Positions 1 through 7,376 of a stretch of 64,000 nt of DNA are shown piece after piece. Below the pieces are notes generated by a model, which saw only the letters and a list, made by a program, of their open reading frames with translations, did no database searches and was not told where the DNA came from. The DNA comes from Desulfobacillus sp041396245 (GTDB lineage: Bacteria; Pseudomonadota; Gammaproteobacteria; Burkholderiales; Rhodocyclaceae): assembly GCA_041396245.1 (NCBI GenBank), contig JAWKYW010000005.1:1-64000 (forward strand), written 5' to 3'. The position numbers and the translations under genes are program-made. Numbering within the stretch: the stretch's first letter is position 1; every line of letters starts with the position of its first letter.

Positions 1-404
1 CCATTTCGCGCATCACCGGAACAAAGCGCGACCCACACCCCTCACTGACCATCCCAAACCTTGTGCCCGAAATTCAGACACGCGAGATGGAATCGCTGAT
101 GAGCGTAAATAATGGCGACATCGCCGTGCTTGGTGGCCTGATGCAAGATGAGGTCAACAACAACGACGACGCCGTGCCGGGCGTCTCCAAAATTCCCATT
201 TTCGGCAACATATTCACACACCGCAACGACACCACCACCAAGACCGAACTGGTTATCTTCCTGCGTCCGACGGTAATCCGCGACGCCAGCGTCCACGGCG
301 ACTACCGCAGCTTCCGCGACAACCTGCCGCGCGACGACTTCTTCGAAAACAGGAACGGTCTGCAGCCGGTGCCGGAGTGGAACATCGGGGGCAACAAGCA
401 GTGA
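1..404 (+). CDS. mshL: MSHA biogenesis secretin MshL, C-terminal end (5' truncated by window)
   Basis: Only the last 133 or so codons lie in the window; the reading frame is open from base 3 and the start is outside. The visible part is the end of a type II/IV secretin domain: a VP pair (VPEIQTREME), a GGL turn and VPGVSKIPIFGNIF match the secretin signature, followed by the usual LVIFLRPTVI strand. Secretins form the outer-membrane ring through which the pilus leaves the cell. The stop overlaps the GTG start of the next gene, so the genes are translationally coupled. The following mshN, mshE and mshG genes fix the identity as MshL rather than PilQ or GspD. Confidence 0.9.
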   Translation, partial: ISRITGTKRDPHPSLTIPNLVPEIQTREMESLMSVNNGDIAVLGGLMQDEVNNNDDAVPGVSKIPIFGNIFTHRNDTTTKTELVIFLRPTVIRDASVHGDYRSFRDNLPRDDFFENRNGLQPVPEWNIGGNKQ

Positions 405-1699
405 GCCTGCTGATGGACGCGCTGAAGAAGGCCGAGGAGGCCAAGCGCCGGTCCGAGGCGGCGGCCAAGATCGAGCCGCAAGAGGCCGCGCCGGCTGCGC
501 CGGCCGCGGCCGGCGTCGGCGAGCGCGGCCTGCCGGAACTGCCCTCGCGCCTGGAACTGCTCGACCACGAGTTCCAGACGCCGCCCGATCCCAAACCGAC
601 TCCCGGTACGGCACCCGCGGAGCCCCCGCCGGCCCGTCCGGCGCCGCCTGCGGCGGAATCGCTGCAGCGCGAGCGCGCCGCGGCGCAGAACGTGTTCCAG
701 GCCAAGCAGCCGGCGCAGAACCGCAATCTCCTCATCGTCTGCGGACTGGCGGTGCTGCTTGCCGTCGTCGGCATCGGCGGCTGGGTATGGTGGGAAATGC
801 AGCCGAAGGGCGGACTCGCCGCCTCGCCGGCCACGGCCCACACCGCGCCACCGCCGCCGGCGCCGATCGCCGCCGCGCCCATCACGCCGGCGCCGCCCGC
901 CGCCCCGGCCCGCCCCGCCACAGCCGAGCCGGCCGCAGAACCCGCGACGACGGCGACCCAGGGCACGGAGGTCGCAGAGGGTACAGCGGGCGCCGACCGC
1001 AACAAGGCCGCCGTCCCGCCGCGACTGACTTTTGCCAAGCGGGCGCCCGCCCGCCGTCCGGCTGCGGCTGCGCCGGCCGCCGCGGCGCCGCCGGCCGAAG
1101 AAAGCCCGATCCGCATCACGACGGCCCGGCTCAAGGTCCACCCGCAGGTCGCCAGCGCCTATGCGGCCTTCCAGTCGGGCGACTACGCCACCGCCGAGCG
1201 CGACTACCTGGCGGTGCTCAGGCACGAGCCGAAGAACACCGACGCCCTGCACGGCCTGGCGGCCATCAGCCTGCGCCAGGGCCGGCCCGAGGCCGCCGAG
1301 GCGCTCTACTTCCGCATCCTCGAGGCCGACCCGAAGGACAGCGCCGCCCAGGCCGGCCTGATCGGCCTGCGCGGCCAGGGCGATCCGATGCAGTCGGAGA
1401 GCCGCCTGAAGAACCTGCTTGCCGGCCAGCCGGACTCGCCCAGCCTGCATTTCGCCCTGGGCAACCTGTATGCCCGTCAGGGACGCTGGAACGAGGCGCA
1501 GCAGGCCTATTTCAACGCCTATTCGGCCGACGGCGAGAACCCGGACTACCAGTTCAACCTCGCGGTCAGCCTCGAGCAGTTGCGCCAACCCGGGCTCGCA
1601 TTGAAGTATTATCAGGGAGCGCTCGCCGCGGCCGCCCGCCGTCCTGCCGCCTTCGACCCGAACCAGGTCGCCGGCCGCGTCAGCGAACTTCAAAAATAA
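401..1699 (+). CDS. mshN: MshN-like TPR protein of the MSHA pilus
   Basis: 432 residues from GTG 401, which overlaps the mshL stop and has a GGGGG ribosome site about 8 bases upstream; an ATG at 377 would add 8 residues but lies inside mshL without a ribosome site. The N-terminus SLLMDALKKAEEAKR is typical of MshN/GspA-like proteins. One transmembrane helix (about residues 105-128) is followed by a long Ala/Pro-rich linker to about residue 235 and then tetratricopeptide repeats to the end. By family it is an inner-membrane pilus assembly protein with periplasmic TPRs. The AAA protein MshM, often next door, is not seen here. Confidence 0.8.
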   Translation: MSLLMDALKKAEEAKRRSEAAAKIEPQEAAPAAPAAAGVGERGLPELPSRLELLDHEFQTPPDPKPTPGTAPAEPPPARPAPPAAESLQRERAAAQNVFQAKQPAQNRNLLIVCGLAVLLAVVGIGGWVWWEMQPKGGLAASPATAHTAPPPPAPIAAAPITPAPPAAPARPATAEPAAEPATTATQGTEVAEGTAGADRNKAAVPPRLTFAKRAPARRPAAAAPAAAAPPAEESPIRITTARLKVHPQVASAYAAFQSGDYATAERDYLAVLRHEPKNTDALHGLAAISLRQGRPEAAEALYFRILEADPKDSAAQAGLIGLRGQGDPMQSESRLKNLLAGQPDSPSLHFALGNLYARQGRWNEAQQAYFNAYSADGENPDYQFNLAVSLEQLRQPGLALKYYQGALAAAARRPAAFDPNQVAGRVSELQK

Positions 1700-1720
1700 C
1701 GCCGCGCCCCCAACGGCGCC

Positions 1721-3433
1721 ATGGAGATGAATTCGCCCGCACCGCATCGACGGCCGCTCGGCCAGATACTGATCGCGCAGGGAGTCATCAGCGAAGACCA
1801 GCTGCGCATCGCGCTGCTGGAGCAGATGAAGTCCAACCAGCCGGTCGGCAAGCTGCTGGTCAGCCTCGGCTTCATTACCGAAGCGACGCTGCGCGACGCG
1901 CTGGGCGAGAGCCTCGGCAAGAAGAGCGTCGACCTCTCCCGCGCCATCATCGACCCGGCGGCGCTGCGCCTGGTGCCGCTGGAGCTCGCCAAGCGCCACC
2001 ACCTGCTGCCGCTCGACTACGACCGCCCCCAGCACCGCATGACGGTGGCCATCTCCGACGTGAACGACATCGTCGCGCTGGACAAGCTGCGCTCGCTCAC
2101 CCATGACGACCTGCTGATCGAGACGGTGCTGGCGGGGGAATCGGAGATCTCCCGCGCCATCGACCAGTACTACGGCCACGAGCTGTCGATCGACGGCATC
2201 CTGCACGAGATCGAGACCGGCGAGATCGACTGGCGCAGCCTGGCCGCCACCAGCGACGAATACAGCCAGCCGGTGGTGCGCCTGATCGACGCCATCCTCA
2301 CCGACGCCGTCAAGCGCGAGGCCTCGGACGTGCACTTCGAGCCGGAACAGAACTTCCTGCGCATCCGCTACCGCATCGACGGCCTGCTGCGCCAGATCCG
2401 GGCGCTGCACAAGTCCTACTGGCCGGCCATGGCGGTGCGCGTCAAGGTCATGAGCAACATGAACATCGCCGAGACGCGCGCGCCGCAGGACGGCCGCATC
2501 TCGCTCAACATCAGCGGCCGCCTGGTGGACTTCCGCGTCTCGGCGCAGCCGACCATCCACGGCGAGAACGTCGTGCTGCGCATCCTCGACCGCCAGAAGG
2601 GCATCGTGCCGCTCGACCAGGTCGGCCTCGACGACGCCCAGCTGGAGCAGTTCAAGCTGATGATCGCGCGGCCCGAGGGCATCCTCCTCGTCACCGGCCC
2701 GACCGGCAGCGGCAAGACCACCACGCTCTACTCGGTGCTCAACCACATCAACCAGGAAGGCATCAACATCATGACCCTGGAGGATCCGGTCGAGTACCCG
2801 ATGTCGATGATCCGCCAGACTTCCGTGGCGGAGGCCGCCAAGCTGGACTTCGCCAACGGCGTGCGCTCGATGATGCGGCAGGACCCGGACGTCATCCTGG
2901 TCGGCGAGATCCGCGACGCCGACACCGCCGAGATGGCCTTCCGCGCCGCCATGACCGGCCACCAGGTGTACTCCACCCTCCACACCAATTCGGCCATCGG
3001 CGCCATCCCGCGCCTGCTCGACATCGGCGTGCTGCCCGACATCATGGCCGGCAACATCATCGGCGTGGTCGCCCAGCGCCTGGTGCGCAAGCTCTGTCCG
3101 CACTGCAAGAAACCCTACCGGCCCGAGTCGCACGAAACCCGCCTGCTCGGCCTGGCCGACGACGCGCCGCCGCAGACGCTGTACCGCGCCAACGGCTGCG
3201 AGCACTGCGACTACCAGGGCTACCGCGGCCGCCAGGCCATCATGGAACTGCTGCGCATGGACGCCGACCTGGATGAGCTGGTGGCGCGCCGCGCCACCAC
3301 CCGCGAGATCAAGCAGGCGGCGATCGCCAGGGGCTTCCGCAGCCTGGCCGAGGACGGCCTGCGGCGGGTGCGCGAGGGCTCGACCTCGCTCGACGAAGTC
3401 GGCCGCGTGGTCGACCTGACGGAAAGAATGTAA
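1721..3433 (+). CDS. mshE: MSHA pilus extension ATPase MshE (GspE/PilB family)
   Basis: 570 residues. An N-terminal GspE-N/MshEN domain (LGQILIAQGVISEDQL) precedes the secretion ATPase core. Walker A GPTGSGKTT begins at residue 326, followed by the Asp box (LEDPVE), Walker B (VILVGEIRDADTAE) and His box. A zinc-type tetracysteine (LCPHC...GCEHC) is present. As the cytoplasmic hexameric motor it powers pilus assembly. The start is ATG 1721, with a second ATG two codons later. It sits 21 bases after mshN and 9 bases before mshG, within one operon. Confidence 0.95.
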   Translation: MEMNSPAPHRRPLGQILIAQGVISEDQLRIALLEQMKSNQPVGKLLVSLGFITEATLRDALGESLGKKSVDLSRAIIDPAALRLVPLELAKRHHLLPLDYDRPQHRMTVAISDVNDIVALDKLRSLTHDDLLIETVLAGESEISRAIDQYYGHELSIDGILHEIETGEIDWRSLAATSDEYSQPVVRLIDAILTDAVKREASDVHFEPEQNFLRIRYRIDGLLRQIRALHKSYWPAMAVRVKVMSNMNIAETRAPQDGRISLNISGRLVDFRVSAQPTIHGENVVLRILDRQKGIVPLDQVGLDDAQLEQFKLMIARPEGILLVTGPTGSGKTTTLYSVLNHINQEGINIMTLEDPVEYPMSMIRQTSVAEAAKLDFANGVRSMMRQDPDVILVGEIRDADTAEMAFRAAMTGHQVYSTLHTNSAIGAIPRLLDIGVLPDIMAGNIIGVVAQRLVRKLCPHCKKPYRPESHETRLLGLADDAPPQTLYRANGCEHCDYQGYRGRQAIMELLRMDADLDELVARRATTREIKQAAIARGFRSLAEDGLRRVREGSTSLDEVGRVVDLTERM

Positions 3434-3442
3434 GGCACGCCC

Positions 3443-4645
3443 GTGGCCCTGTTCACCTACAAGGCGATGAACACCGGCGGCCGCGTCGTGCAGGGCCAGC
3501 TCGACGCCATCAACCTGGTCGACCTCGAGATGCGCCTCAAGCGCATGGAACTCGACTTCATCAACGGGTCCGAAATCCGCCAGGGCGGCCTGTTCCGCGG
3601 CGGCAAGATCCCCAAGCCGGAGCTGATCAACTTCTGCTTCCACATGGAGCAGCTCACCCGCGCCGGGGTGCCGATCCTCGACGGCCTGACCGACCTGCGC
3701 GACAGCATCTACCACCCGCGCTTCCGCGAGGTGATCACCAGCATGATCGAGGCCATCGAGGGCGGCCGCACGCTGTCGCAGGCGATGGAGGAGCATCCGA
3801 AGGTCTTCGACAAGGTCTTCAGCAGCCTCATCCGCGCCGGCGAGAACACCGGCAACCTGCCGGCCGTGCTGAAGAGCCTCAACGAATCCCTCAAGTGGGA
3901 GGACGAACTGGCCTCGCACACCAAGAAGCTGTTCATGTATCCGGCCTTCGTCGGCACCATCGTCCTCGGCGTGACCTTCTTCCTGATGGTCTACCTGGTG
4001 CCGCAGATGGCCGGCTTCATCAAGAACATGGGCCAGGACATGCCGACGCAGACGAAGGTGCTGCTGGCCACCTCGGCCTTCGTCAAGGAGTTCTGGTACC
4101 TCATCCTGCTGGTGCCGGCCGCCGTGGCGATCGGCATCAAGGTCGCGATCGAGGCCAACCCGGCCTTCCGCTACCGCTTCGACGAGTTCAAGCTGGCGCT
4201 GCCGGTGCTCGGCCCGATCCTGCGCAAGATCATCCTGTCGCGCTTCGCCAGCGTCTTCGCCATGATGTACGCCTCGGGCATCGCCATCATCGACTCGATC
4301 CGCGCCACCGAGGACGTCGTCGGCAACGTCGTCATCCAGGGCGGCCTACGCCGCGCCGGCGAACTCATCGCCGAGGGCCAGAACGTCACCGTCGCCTTCC
4401 AGAACATCGGCCTCTTCCCGCCCCTGGTGATCCGCATGCTCAAGGTCGGCGAGAACACCGGCGGTCTCGACACCGCGCTGCTCAACGTCGCCTACTTCTA
4501 CAACCGCGACGTCAAGGAGTCGATCGAGAAGGTCCAGGCCATGATCGAGCCGGCCATGACCCTCATCCTCGGCGCCATCCTCGGCTGGGTCATGCTCTCG
4601 GTGCTCGGCCCGATCTACGACGTCATCACCAAGCTGAAGATCTGA
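3443..4645 (+). CDS. mshG: MSHA pilus inner-membrane platform protein MshG
   Basis: 400 residues, GTG start (MALFTYKAMNTGGRVVQGQL). It is a PilC/GspF family protein with two T2SSF domains (about residues 65-190 and 270-390) and transmembrane segments near 170-190, 215-240 and 370-390. The motifs FCFHMEQLTRAGVPILDGL and RAGENTGNLP/KVGENTGGLD repeat in the two halves as expected. It anchors the MshE motor and the pilin assembly platform in the inner membrane. Only 2 bases separate its stop from the next start. Confidence 0.93.
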   Translation: MALFTYKAMNTGGRVVQGQLDAINLVDLEMRLKRMELDFINGSEIRQGGLFRGGKIPKPELINFCFHMEQLTRAGVPILDGLTDLRDSIYHPRFREVITSMIEAIEGGRTLSQAMEEHPKVFDKVFSSLIRAGENTGNLPAVLKSLNESLKWEDELASHTKKLFMYPAFVGTIVLGVTFFLMVYLVPQMAGFIKNMGQDMPTQTKVLLATSAFVKEFWYLILLVPAAVAIGIKVAIEANPAFRYRFDEFKLALPVLGPILRKIILSRFASVFAMMYASGIAIIDSIRATEDVVGNVVIQGGLRRAGELIAEGQNVTVAFQNIGLFPPLVIRMLKVGENTGGLDTALLNVAYFYNRDVKESIEKVQAMIEPAMTLILGAILGWVMLSVLGPIYDVITKLKI

Positions 4646-4647
4646 CC

Positions 4648-6204
4648 ATGCAGCAACGCCTGCTCTATCTTGATGCGTACCACCTCAGCGCCCTGCTGTG
4701 GCACGCCGGCACGCTGCGCGACGAGGGACATTTCCCGCACGACGAGGCCGGCGTGGCCGCCTTCGCCGAATACCTCGCCCGGCACCGCGGCAGCAACTTC
4801 TACCTGCTGGCCGACATCCCCGAGGAAGGCTTCCAGATCGAGACCCTGCCCTACACCCAGGGCGCCGACCGCCGCGCCCTGCTGGCGCGCAAGCTGGGCC
4901 AGTATTTCTACGGCGCGCCATTGTCGACGGCCATCTCCTACGGCCGGGAAAAGGGCGGCCGCCGCGATGAGAAATTCCTCCTCACCGCCCTGACGCGCAC
5001 GCAACTCTTCGAGCCCTGGCTGGCCGCCCTGCAGGCCGCCGAGGCGCGCCTGGCCGGCATCTGGTCCCTGCCCCTGATCGGCGCCCGGCTGCTGGCCAAG
5101 CTGCCGCCCCCGCGCGAGCGCTGCCTGCTGGTGTCGGTCACCCGCGGCGGCATCCGCCAGAGCTTCTTCGAGAACGGCCTGCTCAAGTTCAGCCGCCTGT
5201 CGCAAATGACGGCCACCGGCGCCGGCGAAATCGCCGCCGGCTGCGCCGCGGAAGCCGCCAAGATCCAGCAATACCTGCTCGGCCAGCGCCTGCTCGCGCG
5301 CGGCACCGCGCTGCCCGTCATCGTCCTGGTGCATCCGGCCCAGACAGGCGTTTTCCAGGAGCGCTGCAAGAGCACGGACGACCTGCAGGTCACCCTGCAG
5401 GACCTGCATGCCGCCGCCAGGGCCGTCGGACTGAAAACCCTGCCGCAGGATTCGCGCAGCGAGGCGCTGTTCCTCCACCTGCTGGCGAAGGACCTGCCCG
5501 CCGAACAGTATGCACCGGCGCCGGCGCGGCGCTTCTACCGCCTCTGGCAGACCCGCGCCTGGCTGGTCCGGGGCGGCGCGCTGGCCCTGCTCGCCTGCCT
5601 GCTCTTCGCCGGCCGCGAAGCGGTGAGCCTCCTGCAATCCCGCGCCGCGACCGAGAACCTGCTGCAGCAGGCCGAGGCCGACCAGCGGAAATACCAGGCC
5701 ATCGAGCAAACCTACCCGCCGATGCCCACCAGCACGGACAACCTGCGCACGGTGATCAACCGCTACGAGGACCTGGAAAAACGCAGCGCCCCGCCCGAAT
5801 CCCTCTACCTCGTCATCAGCCGCGCGCTGGGCGAATCCCCGCGCGTGGACCTCGAGCGCATCGAATGGCAGCTCAGCACCAATCCGGACGAGGGCCTGAA
5901 GTTCCAGTCCGGCCCGCGCACGCCGGCGCCGCCGGCCGCAGCGGCCGCCGCCTCCGCCGGCGGCATGCACGAAATCGCCATCATCCACGGCCTGCTGCCG
6001 GCGGCGCTGGCCGTCGACCAGCGCGCCCAGCTGGAAACGGTGAACGCTTTCGCCGAAGCCCTGCGCCGGAACGAAGGCCTCAGAGTCGCCATCCAGCGCA
6101 TGCCCTTCGACATCGAATCCGGCAAGTCGCTCAAGAGCACCAGCGAGGCCGAGCAGGCCGCGGCCCAGTTGAAGTTCGTCATCCACCTCGGCAGGAAACT
6201 GTGA
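4648..6204 (+). CDS. MshI/PilM-PilN-like pilus assembly protein
   Basis: 518 residues from ATG 4648. The first 300 or so residues look like a cytoplasmic actin-like (PilM/GspL-type) region (LLYLDAYHLSALLWHAG; SVTRGGIRQSFFENGLL). A single transmembrane helix follows at about 302-325 (WLVRGGALALLACLLFAGREAV), then a periplasmic coiled/ferredoxin-like part resembling PilN. The position between mshG and an MshJ-like gene supports an MshI-type role linking the motor to the periplasmic alignment complex. Similarity to characterised MshI is weak by eye, so the symbol is withheld. Confidence 0.65.
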   Translation: MQQRLLYLDAYHLSALLWHAGTLRDEGHFPHDEAGVAAFAEYLARHRGSNFYLLADIPEEGFQIETLPYTQGADRRALLARKLGQYFYGAPLSTAISYGREKGGRRDEKFLLTALTRTQLFEPWLAALQAAEARLAGIWSLPLIGARLLAKLPPPRERCLLVSVTRGGIRQSFFENGLLKFSRLSQMTATGAGEIAAGCAAEAAKIQQYLLGQRLLARGTALPVIVLVHPAQTGVFQERCKSTDDLQVTLQDLHAAARAVGLKTLPQDSRSEALFLHLLAKDLPAEQYAPAPARRFYRLWQTRAWLVRGGALALLACLLFAGREAVSLLQSRAATENLLQQAEADQRKYQAIEQTYPPMPTSTDNLRTVINRYEDLEKRSAPPESLYLVISRALGESPRVDLERIEWQLSTNPDEGLKFQSGPRTPAPPAAAAAASAGGMHEIAIIHGLLPAALAVDQRAQLETVNAFAEALRRNEGLRVAIQRMPFDIESGKSLKSTSEAEQAAAQLKFVIHLGRKL

Positions 6205-6205
6205 C

Positions 6206-6829
6206 ATGGCCGCCATGATCATCAAGGACGATTTCCGCCGCATCCGCCTCGCCCTGGCGGCCGCGCTCGTCATGCTCGTCGCCGGCGCCGCCATCGTCTT
6301 CGCCGCGCTGCAACTGCACCAGGCGGAGAAGAAGGAGCAGGCCGCCGCCCAGGCCCGGCGCGCGGAAATCCAGGGCAAGCTCATCCGCGCGCGCGACGAG
6401 GAAGCGGAAATCAAGAAAAAGATCGCCCGCTTCAACGAACTCGCCGGACGCGGCATCTTCGGCGAGGAGCGCCGCCTCGACTGGGTCGAGCTGATCCGCC
6501 GCATCCAGGACGCGCGCAAGCTGATCGACGTCCAGTACGAAATCGCCCCGCAGCAGACGCTCGACGCCGCCACCCTGCCCGGCGCCGGCGGCGGCTTCGA
6601 TTACCTCGCCAGCACCATGCAGCTGCGCATGAAGCTGCTGCACGAGGAAGACCTGCTCAACTTCCTTGCCGACCTGCGCCAATCCGCCCAGGCCTTCATC
6701 CGCGTGCGCCGCTGCGACGTCGAGCGCCTGCCCCGGGGCGCCGCCGCCGAGGGCCCCGGCCTGCCGCCGCAGCTCGCCGCCGAATGCACCATCGACTGGA
6801 TCACCATCCGCGAGAGGAAGGGCGCCTGA
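6206..6829 (+). CDS. MshJ/PilO-like periplasmic pilus assembly protein
   Basis: 207 residues. A short cytoplasmic N-terminus and one transmembrane helix (about residues 12-34) are followed by an Ala/Glu/Lys-rich coiled coil (about 36-75) and a small alpha/beta domain. This is the layout of PilO/GspM/MshJ proteins, which pair with the preceding PilN-like protein. The start lies one base after the previous stop. The assignment rests on topology and operon place rather than a strong motif. Confidence 0.6.
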   Translation: MAAMIIKDDFRRIRLALAAALVMLVAGAAIVFAALQLHQAEKKEQAAAQARRAEIQGKLIRARDEEAEIKKKIARFNELAGRGIFGEERRLDWVELIRRIQDARKLIDVQYEIAPQQTLDAATLPGAGGGFDYLASTMQLRMKLLHEEDLLNFLADLRQSAQAFIRVRRCDVERLPRGAAAEGPGLPPQLAAECTIDWITIRERKGA

Positions 6830-6861
6830 TGACTCGTCCCACCCCACCGCAGGCCTCGCCC

Positions 6862-6884
6862 CGTAGGTCGGGCTTCAGCCCGAT
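6862..6884. repeat. REP-like palindrome inside the pilus operon
   Basis: A copy of the window's commonest short palindrome (GTAGGTCGGGCTTCAGCCCG), sitting between the mshJ-like and mshK-like genes. It lies in what would be the N-terminal extension of the next gene if an earlier ATG were used. That is one reason to place the mshK-like start downstream of it. Confidence 0.8.
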
Positions 6885-6909
6885 GACCGGAGGAAATCCC
6901 CGTGGGACA

Positions 6910-7341
6910 ATGGCGCTGGCAATATCATTGCTCGCCGCCGCCCTCCTCCTCCCCGCCGCGCCCGCCGCCGCCGACGAACTCGGCCGCCTCTTCCTCACCC
7001 CGGAGCGCCGCGCCGCGCTGGAGCGCCAGCGCCAGCTCAACATCCGCGAGGAAGAAGCACGCGCCGTCGAAGTCGGCGCCACCCTCAGCGTCACCGGCGT
7101 CGTCAGGCGCAGCAGCGGCCGCAGCACCACCTGGATCAACGACACGCCGCAGGACGAACGGACCGAATCCGGCGTTCGCGTCGAGATCGACCGCGCCAAC
7201 CCCGGCAAGACGACCGTCGTCACCGGCGAGGAAGCGCCCGCCCAGCTCAAGGTCGGCGAGACCATCAACCGCAGCACGCGCGAGACCAGCAGCGGCGTCG
7301 GCGAGGGACGGATCGTCGTCAAGCGCAAAGGCGCCAAATAA
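6910..7341 (+). CDS. MshK-like periplasmic pilus protein
   Basis: 143 residues from ATG 6910 (MALAISLLAAALLLPAAPAAADELG), which begins exactly with a Sec signal peptide. An upstream ATG at 6829 overlaps the preceding stop but would translate the REP palindrome and put about 27 extra residues before the signal peptide. The mature part is short, polar and charged, with a basic tail. Small exported proteins at this place in msh loci (MshK, PilP-like) help dock the secretin. No diagnostic motif is visible, so the role is inferred from position. Confidence 0.55.
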   Translation: MALAISLLAAALLLPAAPAAADELGRLFLTPERRAALERQRQLNIREEEARAVEVGATLSVTGVVRRSSGRSTTWINDTPQDERTESGVRVEIDRANPGKTTVVTGEEAPAQLKVGETINRSTRETSSGVGEGRIVVKRKGAK

Positions 7342-7376
7342 AAGCAGGCCCGAGGCCCGCGCTTTCCCGACACGCC

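Noticed and set aside
302..3919. 1205-codon open frame on the minus strand opposite the msh genes
   Set aside because: Its translation is a low-complexity Ala/Arg/His/Val/Leu-rich shadow of GC-rich codons in mshN-mshE-mshG, which are clearly real.
6829..6909. Upstream start for the mshK-like protein
   Set aside because: It would translate a REP palindrome and put 27 residues before a perfect signal peptide.
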